DNA of 64,000 nt, taken from Agroathelia rolfsii. Taxonomy: Eukaryota > Basidiomycota > Agaricomycetes > Amylocorticiales > Amylocorticiaceae. Positions 46,197-57,866 of the stretch are shown piece by piece. The translations under genes and the position numbers were made by a program. Location of the stretch: positions 4,092,001 to 4,156,000 of the forward strand of contig JABRWF010000006.1 of NCBI GenBank assembly GCA_018343915.1, written 5' to 3'. The notes below the pieces were generated by a model that saw only the letters and a program-made list of their open reading frames with translations, ran no database searches and was not told where the DNA came from. Each line of letters starts with the position of its first letter. The stretch's first letter is position 1.

Positions 46197-48176
46197 ATGC
46201 CTGGAATCGCCTCTATAGCTCTGCTCTCACTTGGCTTCTTCTCTGCCACTCCTGCACTTGGGGCCAGTGTGCACACTTCCTCGGCAGCAGCAGCTTGCTC
46301 TGCTATACAACAGGCCATCTCCAGTGCCTCGACTGTTTACTATCCGGGTAGTGCTAACTACACTGCTGGTAAGCTTGTTGTAAACTTTTGAGACGTATCT
46401 ATCTCACTGAACTCTTATACCGAAGACATCGACCATTTCGCTGTCTCTTCAAACCAGAACTCGACTTGTACTGTAGAGCCTGGAACAGCTGAGGATGTGT
46501 CTGCCATTGTATGCATCAATTGCTTTGAGAAATCCATGGCATCACTCTTACGATTATCTTTTAATATAGCTGAAGATCGTGGGCTCGACACGCACACCAT
46601 TCGCTGTAAATATCTCATAACGCCTCCCCCCCAGTCAGCAGCAGTATCTGACGTATCCTTTAGGTCAAGGGTGCTGGGCACACTTTCAACCAGAACTTCT
46701 CATCCACCCTTGGTGTACAAATTGCCATGTCTCGTTTCAATCAAGTTATTTATAACGAAGCAGAAAGTACTGCCACGATTGGTATGGGCCTCACTTGGGA
46801 TGTCGTCTACGATGCTCTAGATATCTACAACGTGAGTGTTGTAGGTGGTCGTGCCCCTGGCGTCGGCGTCGGCGGCTTCAGTCTTGGTGGTGGTATGTGC
46901 ACTATTTCAGCACAAGTATAGTCTCTGACAGTAGCCGGCAGGCTACTCATTCCAAACTAACGAATATGGTCTCACTGTCGACAACATTGTCTCTCTTGAG
47001 CTTGTCCTGCCAAACGGCACCATTACAAACGTTACTAACGAATCCGATGCTGATCTCTTCTGGGCTCTTCGTGGTGGCCTCAACAACTACGTATGTTTCT
47101 CGGCAGAAATTTCAAGACAATCGTACTAAATACATCCCGCTTATTTACAGGGTATTGTTACTACTATTACTATGGATGCTCATCCTCAGGGTGCCGTCTG
47201 GGTAAGATATACCGTAGTTTGAAAAGGTTTATTACTAAATCTCAATCTCAACAGGGTGGTCAAATCCTCTATGACAATACCCAGGCCGATGCTGTCGCTG
47301 CTGCCATGCTCAACTACAGCTCGGGTACTAGCGATGAGTATATCAAGTCTGGCATGGTTTGCACCTACATGTACTTGGAAGGCGAGGTAAATGCAAACCC
47401 TTGTTTTATCTGACATGTACCTGAACGCAGCGTCATCTCTAGATGATCATTATGGTCAACTTGTATTACAATGCACCTAGTGCGCCCGCCGGTGTTTACG
47501 ATCAGTTCCTTGCTATTCCATCCATTTCCAGTGATATCGGTACCCGCTCGTACTACTCACTCCTGATCAGTGCCGGTACCCAAACCGTGAATGACCTGAG
47601 GTACGTTCTGATCGATCCTTACATAAGCACATTAACCAACCAATAACTTTAGGGGCATCTACGAGACTGTCTCTCACACTGCCTTGACGTCGACTATTTT
47701 GAATGCCGTTGCTAACGAGACTCAGGTGAGTTAGACCCACGTGCTGCTACTCACAAATCAGGCACTTATTCTTTTGTCGAAAGTTCTGGAGCAATTCACT
47801 CGGAAACAGTTCTCTGGCGCTTAACGCCTACGTTATTGAGCCATTCATGCCCGCTGCATACTCTTACGGCAAAGTTCCTTCGGCATACCCGCCCCTCCGC
47901 AATGAGACCGTCTACCCGATGAATGTCTACAATGCATGGACGGATCCCGCAGACGATGCTGAAATGATCCTTGCGGCTAAGGAATCCACTGCACAATTGC
48001 AAAGTGTTGCGGCATCCGAGGGCCTTCTCGGCTCCTATTCGTATGTCAACTACGCCATCTACGACGCCACGCTTGAGTCGCTGTACGGTGACAACGTCGC
48101 CCGTCTCACTGAGATCAAGCACAGGGTAGACCCTGAGAACATCATGGGTCTCACTGGTGGCTTCAAATTCTGGTGA
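46197..48176 (+). CDS. Secreted FAD-linked oxidase (BBE/glucooligosaccharide-oxidase type)
   Basis: A flavoprotein oxidase of the PCMH/FAD_binding_4 superfamily. The start at 46197 gives a signal peptide (MPGIASIALLSLGFFSATPALG), so the product is probably secreted. The first two exons are 46197-46368 and 46426-46508; about six further introns follow. The PCMH domain shows TPFAVKGAGHTFNQNFSST, whose histidine is the usual covalent FAD attachment site. Then come TWDVVYDALDIYNVSVVGGR, GVGVGGFSLGGG and EYGLTVDNIVSLELVLPNG. The C-terminal BBE segment is YVNYAIYDATLESLYGDNV and HRVDPENIMGLTGGF. Several N-glycosylation sequons are present. The second, cysteinyl FAD link of bicovalent members is not evident. 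The substrate is unknown; relatives oxidise sugars, alcohols or alkaloids. Middle exon ends are approximate. Confidence 0.88.
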
Positions 48177-50188
48177 AAGGGGTAATTACGAGCTTCGGGC
48201 CTTACAAAATTTGATCCTGATCAATCTGCACATCATTTCCTTGATATTCAGGGAACCTTTTCAAACTTATTTATCATCTGCCTTATTTAAAATCACTACC
48301 GGATTATTGTTCTAGCAATTAAATACAAGAATTATAATATCTTATACCATTTAAATCTAAAATTGGTGTGATAAAACCGACTAGTATATCCAGGGAGTTT
48401 GAAAAAAAATATTACGACAATTTGAATACATTTTCGTATGGGCCGAAGTACGCTTTTGCATTTGGTCAGTAATCCCAAACCTACCCAAGACTTCCTTCAT
48501 ACATTCAACATATGCGATATTTGCCAACGAGAGACTGAAACTAAGGGCCAAATGTTAATTACCAGAAAATTGGTTCGAACTTATGATAGATATCATCATG
48601 CAAACTTGAGGCCTGTTGCATGCATCCGTGCCAGTATACAAATCAACGGAGAGCCGCAATTCAGTTCCAAGTCCGTAATAGCGGTTTTATAACGATAAAA
48701 TCTCCGATGTGACGGTAGCTGTTCAATGTTCAACATTTAATGCTAAGTCACTTGGATCGGATACCACTCAGGCTGGCAACACATCATGATGTCTTTCATT
48801 CCAGTTCTCGAATCGAGAACCGAATTCGCTTTTAGGTCTTGGGTTTCAGGCTTGACAAAGTACATAGAATCATAGTAGGCAATTGTCTCGGGGAGAAGGG
48901 AGTGGGAGTGACCCGGACCGTAACAGCTCAGGCTGATGGTTATCGTTGGCTGATGCTGTTGCTGCTGAAATATTTCATGGCGAGTGCTCACATCATAGTG
49001 GGGTCATTTTAACATATCGGCCTTGACTGATAGAGCATGTGGGATGCTGCTGAAGACACTATTTGCAATCGGTATATATTGACGAAGACCGTTATGCAGG
49101 CATGTGCGCAGAAGGATTCTATCGCAGTCGACCACATGATGCCAGTGGTCATGGTGTCCGAAGACGAAAGGTGTTTACATAAATCTTACGTGATCAACTG
49201 ATCAACTCCGCCGCCTTGAGCTTGAATTGGTGTGACCGGGCTTGCGACTCGGAATGAATACTACAAAGCACTAGTACTGTGGATCGCACCTGAATTGACC
49301 TTCGTACGCGGAGCCTGCACCCACAGCTTATCTGTTTCAGCGCAATATTAGTGATAACCTATTTAGTATACACCACCTAATAGTAGCATACGCTGGACAG
49401 CCCGAGACTGTTCTCAGCTGAACGACCTGCTTCTTCCACGCTCTAGGTTATTTTTATCCCGCGTCACAGCGGCGCATTGCCAGCACTTCTTCCTGCCAGT
49501 GGCAGTTTTCTTTCACGGCTTTTGCGCCCGTCCATCACCAGCATCCACTATCCATCACTCCCCGCTTCCGTCAATTGATTGGCAGCATAACGCCGGACGA
49601 GCTTCCCAAGTCGTCATCTTCAATTTTTAGGAACACAGATTGTGTCTTTTCCACCCATTATGATGCTCAGTAGTCGCAGCCCTGGCTTAGTCTTGCGATA
49701 CAGCCTGGACTTAGACCGTGCATTGGCACCCTTGCGGATGGGGCTCTGACATCTGACAAAATTACCAGGTCTATGTCCTAGGACAAATGCCAATAAAACT
49801 CAGTGTGACCTAGGTTATCTTGCGCACAGAGGTTAGACTAATGCGTATGTCTTCGATGTATTGAAATTCTAACGCCAGATGAAGAAAACGCGCACATCCA
49901 GTACATGCATGAGTAAAAAATTTGCGTTATAGACTCACCCTTCGCGTGCTCTTATTTGCTTATCCCGCCATTCGTCCTCGGGAGCGATGAAATTACATTA
50001 TAGTCTAGCTCCTCATGAATATACTCGATGCTTCCCGTTGCTAATACTTTGTCTCGGTCACGCTATCGCAGCACTACCGCCTAGCATACTTCATCTCCCT
50101 TGCTGGGAGAAGACGTATGAAGCAATCGTGTGCGATGTATACCCACTCTTGCGTTATATCAGCGCACGCGCCCTTCCAGTCTGGTGGG
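48177..50188. other. Intergenic region, 2 kb
   Basis: No gene, RNA or clear repeat recognised. Short open frames here lack family features and are unlikely to be coding. Confidence 0.5.
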
Positions 50189-50195
50189 TATAAAA
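50189..50195 (+). promoter_or_regulatory. TATA box of aspartic protease 1
   Basis: TATAAAA lies 98 bp before the ATG at 50287. The two paralogues have TATA elements at about the same distance. Confidence 0.7.
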
Positions 50196-50286
50196 GGTTT
50201 ATTATTCACTGCAGTCAAGGGTCGTACAGAACCCATTGGCTCTGGGCAACTTCAAGGCATCCCCCTGAGCCCTTCGTTCGTCCACC

Positions 50287-51624
50287 ATGGTTAAGATCGC
50301 CATCTCCGCTGCCCTCCTTGTCGCGGCATCACTTGTTGCCGCATCTCCAGTTCAGAGGGAGAGCGTCGTTTCACTTCCCTTGCACAAGAAGGCCGCTGCC
50401 ACAAGCCCCTCTTCCAAGACTGTTCTCGCTGTCGACGCTGCTCGTATTGCAAAGTTCAAGGGTAGTGCAACCTCAACCGCGGGCGACGCCACTGCCACTA
50501 ATTTGGTCGATACATATGTCGTCGCCGTCAAGATCGGCTCCCAGACCTTCTCTAACTTGATCGTCGACACCGGCTCCTCCAACACCTGGGTCGGCGCTGA
50601 CACCAAGTTCTCCGCTGGTTCGACTGGAAAGTCAACAGGCAAGAGCGTCTCTGTCTCTTATGGCTCTGGTGACTTTAGTGGAACGGAATACACTGACACA
50701 GTAAGAATATTGAACATTTGATCCATCCATCTATTGACCGCTGACTATCTTCTTTCTGATCACGTCTAGGTTACTCTCGGTGGCCTTACGGTCTCTGACC
50801 AGTCGATTGGTGTTGCCTCGGAAAGCGATGGCTTCGACGGTTTCGATGGTATCATTGGCTTTGGCCCTACCGACCTGACAGAAGACACTGTTTCTGGCTC
50901 AAGCACCGTGCCCACTTTCCTGGATAACCTCTACAGCCAGGGCACCATCTCCACCGAAGTCCTCGGCGTCTACTTTGCGGATGAATCCGATAGCGACGAT
51001 GACGACGCTAATGGCGTCCTGACCCTCGGCGGCACCGACTCTTCTCTTTACTCTGGCTCCATTACCTACACTAGCCGTGTCGGTGACTACTGGGGTGTCA
51101 AGGTTTCGGAAGTCACCTACGCGGGCACGAACATTGGCTCGATCTCTCAGGCCATTGTCGACACCGGAACTACTCTGGTGAGCGTGCTTATTCAGAGGTG
51201 TAGGACGAGGGCCCTAACCATTTGAACAGATCTACCTCCCTACGTCCATCTACGACAAGTTTGTGTCTGACTCCGGAGGGAAGTATGATGACTCCACTGG
51301 TCTCGTCAAATACACTAGCGAGCCTACCGGTAACCTCGTACTCACCATTGGCGGCACAGCATTCACTTTGACCCCCGCCGACTATCTCGTTCCTAAGGAT
51401 CAGTATGAAAACTTTGGCTTGAGCGGCTCTGACTACTACACGTACGTCGGCGATGGTGGTGATGAGGTTCCAGATGCCATTCTTGGCTTATTCTTCCTCA
51501 CCAACTTCTACTCTGTTTTTGATACGTACGTCGCGTTCTTACCAAGCTTTGCTAATGATCGCCAACACTAACGCCATATTTATCCAGGACCAATAACCGC
51601 GTCGGTCTTGCTGTTGCTGCTTAG
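50287..51624 (+). CDS. Secreted aspartic protease 1 (polyporopepsin-like, family A1)
   Basis: A pepsin-type endopeptidase of 384 residues from four exons (50287-50700, 50770-51177, 51230-51525, 51588-51624), checked by frame. A signal peptide (MVKIAISAALLVAASLVAAS) and a propeptide of about 55 residues precede the mature enzyme. Both catalytic aspartates are present: LIVDTGSSNTWVGA and AIVDTGTTLIYLP. The flap contains the SVSYGSGDFSGTEY segment. The C-terminal ILGLFFLTNFYSVFDTTNNR and VGLAVAA match the polyporopepsin group. An acidic run (DESDSDDDDAN) is longer than in its paralogues. It is secreted and probably used for extracellular protein breakdown. It lies in the same orientation as protease 2. 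Confidence 0.93.
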
Positions 51625-54141
51625 AGAAACCTGACAAAGAACGCATGGGATAGATGAACTCTGGAAGATTATCAACTTTGTATATCATCCACTGTGATAT
51701 AAAGATCATTGTACTTTTCAGTTATTGGTACATTTATGAAATGTTTTGTATTTTATATTTCGAGGCATTGAGGCTGGCGTGCGATGAGGTCTATCCGGAA
51801 ATGTCCACTTTAACTCTCAGCAGCACTCGAGCTACTAGCAGGTAAATTCCAAACCTTTTAACTTATGCTTGCATAAAACAGGGGGATGGATATTAATTAC
51901 TACCCAACGGGCATCAACACGCGCTGGTTATTGCAGAAAAGTTTCAAGTGTGTTATTTAGCGTCGTTTCACTGGCTGAGCTGCCTTATACTTCATTTAAT
52001 CTAATAACTACGAGTACATGATTACACCTCAACTTTGAACTAGCGAAGAGGCCTATAGCCACGATCCCCGAGCGATGTCTCTAGGTCGAACTCGGTTGCA
52101 TACCAGTGCGTTGGCACGCGACTCACATCTTTGTCCACACGCCCAAGAGGTACGGCAAATGCACAGGAAAGCCAGTGAGTGGGCAAAGCGCGAAGTGCTT
52201 CCCGAATGCAGCTGTGAATGATCCTAGTGAAAAACGGTGAGCAGCAAGGGTGAGACGATGTAACGGATCGAGACCCTCCGGCACAGATTGTAAGGTGACA
52301 TACGTCATGTTACATATTTCTTTATTTCATTAGTAGTATTAGTGTACGACAGCATTCCATTCCACTCAATTCGCGTACGACAGCGTTCCATTCCACTCAG
52401 GATATAGTTACATTCCACAGTCGACTCGGTTACATTCGTACGCTCGTGATTCTCATTATTTAGCATATCAGGATAGGTATAAATACAGAGCATGTATGTA
52501 GTCGGATAGGACAAGCAATCGACATTTTATACCAGTTCTCTCTCTCGTGTGACTCATTTCTAGTGACATCCCTGCTCGGACGTCACAGACGAGCAACCCA
52601 CGCACCTTGCTCTGTCTAGCTTCTCGGATCAGACCTAGCCCTATTCTGTGCAAGGTATTGTGCAGGTGCCCATGTGTCCTTAAATCTGTTTGGAGCAGCG
52701 CAAGATGTTTATAGGTTGTTAATAGCAAAGGGTGCTTCATTGAGATCAATGCGTTACAATAGCCAAGATAAACAGATACGGAGATATGTATCAGGTTTCA
52801 GCCCGATCTAACGACAGAAGGACGAGGAAATTAATGGAGCATAAGTACAAATGATCAAGGGGGCGACGGGTGGGTAAAATGATGTCTGTTAGGGGCAGGC
52901 AGGAGGAAGGAGTGAATCTGCCTGCCTCTAGTCGCGTGTGTACAAACTTGAAGACAACTGCCTAACGCCGTCTTCATGCCTCCTCCGGCGGAGGTCACGG
53001 AGCACGCGGGGTGATGTGTGACGCAAGCGTCACGCAGTTACCCGGGTGCTGACCCGTGCAGCGAATGCGAGGGCAGCGAGAATGTACTTAGTACATCTCG
53101 GCACCCCTCTCACTGCTGTGTTGGGATAAGGTGGCTACATGCCCTTAAAAAACACCACTGCAGGAGACAAAAGCGTGCAAAAGCAGGAAAGCAAATGTAG
53201 AGCAGTAACAAACCTGTGTGCACCCGTGAGACCTCCCAATGCCGAATTGGGTTCGGCTGCACGAAATCAGAAGCCCTTATATTTATGGACCCCTCACACG
53301 CAGAATTGCGTCATTGAGGTGGCAGTTCAAGCATCAAATTCAACTTTAAGTCACGGTCTACCATGACCATGACGGACTTGTCGGCGGTACTTGGTAATTA
53401 ATCTTAATTATGGCAATGCCGTATGTAACGACCACTTGCTTTACATGCTTATCGCTCGGCCTTCTTTCTCCTTTACACAGAAATTCATATGTTTCATGCG
53501 AAGTGGTTGTCGGCAAGTTGACGGCCATCATCGACACATCCGAGTATCTGCCTGTTCTCTTTTTGCGCTCATTCACGTTCAATACACCGAGTCTGTCGCC
53601 GACTGGATAGGATGCTATTGTATCTCCTTGATTTTCAAGTCCGTCGTCCGGATTTTCTACTCTGCAAGGACACATACTGTGTATATTTTGGTTTTCAATA
53701 TGCCTAAATATCGGTTCTTCAGGCCTGAACCAACTTGCAAATCAGCTTTGAACCACATGATCTCGTCCGTCGCGTCGTCTTTACTACGAAAGACTCAAAA
53801 CTCAAGGGTGAAGGATGTTTCTCTAGCCATATGGCCAGTATGAAGCCAATCCTTCTGCAATACGTGATCCGAGCAAGAAGAGCACATTAGATCAGACTAG
53901 GGATAGAAGCTATGGACTTCGTCGCAAGTAATTTTAACGCACTACAAGCCTGTCATTCATGTGCCCTCTATCTCTCTTTCTATCTATATCTGCGGCAAAA
54001 AACGGCAGGGTGTTATTTCAAGTGACTCTTGCTGATTGTTAACATTGTCACCGCATGTACCGATACGTTCATTTGCGCGCTCATGAGGTTTGTATACTGC
54101 CCATGCCCGCTTTGGTTTTAAAAAAGGCATGCTCTCAAATG
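51625..54141. other. Intergenic region, 2.5 kb
   Basis: No gene recognised. Contains a 31-bp tandem duplication at 52344-52400 and two perfect or near-perfect GC-rich palindromes at 52982-52994 and 53018-53033. Confidence 0.5.
52344..52400. repeat. 31-bp tandem duplication
   Basis: GTACGACAGC.TTCCATTCCA is repeated at 52344 and 52375 with one mismatch in the first 25 bases. Confidence 0.85.
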
Positions 54142-54148
54142 TATATAA
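54142..54148 (+). promoter_or_regulatory. TATA box of aspartic protease 2
   Basis: TATATAA lies 96 bp before the ATG at 54238. Confidence 0.65.
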
Positions 54149-54237
54149 GACCTGTTCACCCTCAATACAGGATAGTCGCAGAACTCATCGGCTCTGAGCA
54201 AGTCCAAACATCCTCCTCAGCCAATCGTTTGTCCACT

Positions 54238-55582
54238 ATGGTTAAGATCTCCATCTCCGCCGCTCTCCTCGTCGCAGCCTCTCTTGTTGCCGCCACCCCT
54301 GTGAAGAGGGAGGGTGTCATTTCCATCCCCCTCCAGAAGAAGGCCGCTGCTACCAGCCCCTCTTCCCAGACGATCCTGGCTGTCGATGCCGCTCGCCTCG
54401 CCAAGTTCAGGGGTACTGCGACTTCATCCTCTAGCGATGCAACTGCTACCAACCTCGTCGACCAGTACGTTGTCTCCGTCGAGGTCGGCTCCCAGACCTT
54501 CTCCAAAATGATTGTCGACACTGGCTCCTCCAACACCTGGGTCGGCGCAGATACTAAGTTCTCTGCTGGCTCTACCGGCAAGTCGACCGGCAAGAGTGTT
54601 TCCGTCTCTTACGGCTCTGGATCTTTCAGTGGTACCGAGTACACTGACACTGTAAGCAAAGATATTGTATAATATAAAACAAACAATTTACTTATATCTC
54701 AATTGCTCATAGGTAACCCTTGGTGGTGCAACCGTCACCAGCCAATCCATTGGTGTTGCATCGACCAGCAGCGGCTTCACCGGCACAGACGGTATTATTG
54801 GCTTCGGACCTACGGACTTGACTGAGGACACTGTTTCTGGCGAGGATACCGTGCCTACGTTCATGGACAAGCTTTACAGTCAGGGCACCATCTCCACCGA
54901 AGTCCTCGGTGTTTCCTTTGCAGACCTTTCTGGTAGCGAGGATGAAGGTGCAAATGGCGTCCTGACCCTTGGCGGCACCGATTCCTCCAAGTACTCTGGA
55001 TCTATCACCTACACCGACCGTGTTGGTGAATACTGGGGTGTTAAGGTTTCTGAAGTTGCTTATGGCAGCAGCAACCTCGGGTCGATCTCTCAGGCCATCG
55101 TCGACACCGGAACTACTCTGGTAAGTACGAGCATATGATGAATTGAGAAGAAATGCTCATTTGCGGCTAAAAATTAGATCTACCTCCCCACTTCGATCTA
55201 CGACAAGTTCGTCGATGATTCTGATGGTACCTACGATGATGAGACTGGCCTCGTCAGGTACAGCAGCAAGCCCACCAAGGACTTGGTGCTTACTATTGGT
55301 GGTACCAAGTTCACCCTGACGCCTGATGACTATCTCCTCCCGAACGACCAGTATGAGAACTGGGGCATCGTCAGCACCTCTTCACACTACTACACCTATG
55401 TTGGTGATGGTGGTGATGATACTCCCTCTTCCATCCTTGGGATGTTCTTCCTCACCAACTTCTACGCCGTCTTTGATACGTACGTCGATTCTCGCCTAGT
55501 TTCGCTTGTGAGATGTGACGCTAATAGACTATTTTATGGAACTAGGACTAATGACCGCGTTGGGCTTGCTGTTGCCGCGTAG
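54238..55582 (+). CDS. Secreted aspartic protease 2 (polyporopepsin-like, family A1)
   Basis: 386 residues from four exons (54238-54651, 54713-55120, 55178-55479, 55546-55582), with lengths 414, 408, 302 and 37 bp, checked by frame. Signal peptide MVKISISAALLVAASLVAAT, then a propeptide with VKREGVISIPLQKKAAATSP. Catalytic aspartates are in MIVDTGSSNTWVGA and AIVDTGTTLIYLP; the YGSG flap is present. A more distal ATG at 54055 is in frame but adds no signal sequence, so 54238 is preferred, also because the TATA box lies between them. It is extremely close in sequence to protease 3, which faces it across 830 bp. Confidence 0.93.
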
Positions 55583-56411
55583 GCCGAAAGTATCTACTAA
55601 ACCAATGGCTAGGAAATACCCTTTTTGTACAAGTATCTGTCCAAGATTCAATGAATACCACTGTTTTTGGATCTATTGATTATAAGCAAGCCTTTCGAAT
55701 CTCATAATGCTAATTGAGTGGATGCAACTCTTGTAAATGTATCGCTTGACAAACATCCCTTGCTCATTGGTATACTTGGACTATTCAATACTTCGGAGAC
55801 GATTGTCTAGGTGTCCACAACGTGCATAGGACCTGCAAATAATTTCGCTGGCATTGCTGGACCAGATATTGTCTTTCAAGTCGGCTAATTTTTGAAGTCG
55901 TCATTCACGAGTCACTCAGGTAAATTAAAATCACTTTTAGTTATGAAAGATACACAGCATGAAATGGCTAACTGACTGTGTTGCAGTGACTTGATATGAT
56001 TAACTGCCGGCACGACGAAGAGCATTGAATATCGGTCAACATGACCAAGAACAGTACCCATCCATTTAATTATGTAGATCCATGTAGGAGGAATAGATGA
56101 GTTTTCATCTCAATTTCTCTGTTTATTAACCAAACACTTTGAGTTTGTTTTCTTAGTTCCATATTTCAACTCATACTCGGAAATTTATTGTTGAGAAAAT
56201 CGGCCAATAGCACTATAACAAAGACGTTACTATTTGGCCCAACCAAACTCTACCTCAATAGCTCTCAAACACTTATCATAACTTTTGGTGATCCAGGTTG
56301 GAGAATTCACAAATCCCAATGCATTTGATACAACAATCAGTGATGTACAGTGACACTTTTGCTTTTTTAAAAATAGATATCTAACACCATCAAACAACTC
56401 CATATGGACGT
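55583..56411. other. Spacer between convergent proteases 2 and 3
   Basis: No gene seen in about 830 AT-rich bases between the two stop codons. Confidence 0.5.
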
Positions 56412-57761
56412 TTAGGCAGCGACAGCGAGACCAACACGGCTATTAGTCCTGTAAGTCGAGCTGAGATTAGCATCCATACCCCTTGGAAAGTAAAGAAGAG
56501 ACATACGTGTCAAAGACGGAGTAGAAGTTGGTGAGGAAGAACATCCCAAGGATGGAAGAGGGAGTCTCATCACCACCGTCACCAACGTAGGTGTAGTAGT
56601 GTGAAGAGGTGCTGACGATGCCCCAGTTCTCATACTGGTCTTGAGGGAGAAGGTAGTCGTCAGGCGTGAGGGTAAAATCAGTACCACCAATCGTGAGCAC
56701 CAAGTCGCTTGTGGGCTTGCTGGTGTATCTAACGAGACCAGTCTCATCATCGTAGGTACCATCAGAATCATCGACGAACTTGTCGTAGATCGAAGTGGGA
56801 AGGTAGATCTATTTCAGGTCGAAATATAAATGAATACTCGTTAATGGATATTCTACACCGTGTTATTGGACACATGCTCACCAGAGTGGTTCCGGTGTCG
56901 ACGATGGCCTGAGAGATCGACCCAAGGCTGCTGCCGCCATAAGCAACTTCCGAGACCTCGACACCCCAGTAGTCACCAATACGGTTGGTATAGGTGATAG
57001 AGCCAGAGTAGTAGGATGAATCAGTGCCACCAAGGGTCAGAACGCCATTGACATCATCGGTGTCGCTGCCCGACTCATCGGCGAAGTGGATGCCGACAAC
57101 TTCGGTGGAAATGGTGCCCTGGCTGTGGAGATTGTCCATGAACGTAGGCACGGTATTCTCGCCAGACACAGTGTCCTCAGTCAAGTCAGTGGGACCAAAG
57201 CCGATGATACCGTCCGTGCCGGTGAAGCCGCTGCTGCTCGACGCAACACCGATGGACTGGCTAGTGACGGTTGCACCACCAAGGGTTACCTTTGAATTAC
57301 AAGGATCATCAGAGAATACACTCCAATTATCTTATAATTTCACTTACGGTATCTGTGTATTCCGTGCCGCTGAAGGAGCCAGAGCCATAGCTAACCTCAA
57401 CGCTCTTTCCAGTCGACTTGCCGGTAGAGCCAGCTTCGAACTTGGTGTCGGCGCCAACCCAGGTGTTGGAAGAGCCGGTGTCGACGATCATGTTGGCGAA
57501 GGTCTGGTCGCCGACTTCGACGGAGACAACGTACTGGTCGACGAGGTTGGTGGCGGTAGCATCGCTAGAGGACGAGGTTGCAGTGCTCTTGAACTTGGCA
57601 AGACGAGCGGCGTCGACAGCCAGGATTGTCTTGGAAGAGGGGCTGGTAGCAGCGGCCTTCTTCTGGAGAGGGATGGAGATGACGCCCTCCCTCTTCACAG
57701 GGGTGGCGGCAACAAGAGATGCTGCGACGAGGAGAGCGGCAGAGATGGAAATCTTAACCAT
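56412..57761 (-). CDS. Secreted aspartic protease 3 (polyporopepsin-like, family A1)
   Basis: 386 residues from four exons on the minus strand (57348-57761, 56882-57289, 56507-56808, 56412-56448), again 414, 408, 302 and 37 bp. The signal peptide is identical to that of protease 2 over its visible length (MVKISISAALLVAASLVAAT). Catalytic aspartates are in MIVDTGSSNTWVGA and AIVDTGTTLIYLP; the YGSGSFSGTEY flap is intact. Introns differ in sequence from those of protease 2, although exons are nearly the same. Same predicted role as the other two secreted proteases. Confidence 0.93.
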
Positions 57762-57860
57762 AGTGGACAAACGGAGTGGGCTAGAGAGAGAGTAGAGAGT
57801 CTGCTTGCTCAAAGCCGATGAGGTCTGCGACGAGGATTAAACTGCGCTGAAGAGAGACTC

Positions 57861-57866
57861 TTTATA
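57861..57866 (-). promoter_or_regulatory. TATA box of aspartic protease 3
   Basis: TATAAA on the minus strand, about 100 bp upstream of the ATG at 57761. Confidence 0.65.

Noticed and set aside
27442..48176. A secondary-metabolite cluster built on the O-methyltransferases and the FAD oxidase
   Set aside because: They are separated by housekeeping genes (MET2, NAA38, TIM54, URB1) and no backbone synthase, terpene cyclase or P450 is present.
48438..48692. An 84-residue open frame downstream of the FAD oxidase
   Set aside because: No family features, splice context or promoter; likely chance.
53391..53843. A 150-residue open frame between proteases 1 and 2
   Set aside because: Composition looks random, overlapping frames on both strands are of similar length, and no domain is visible.
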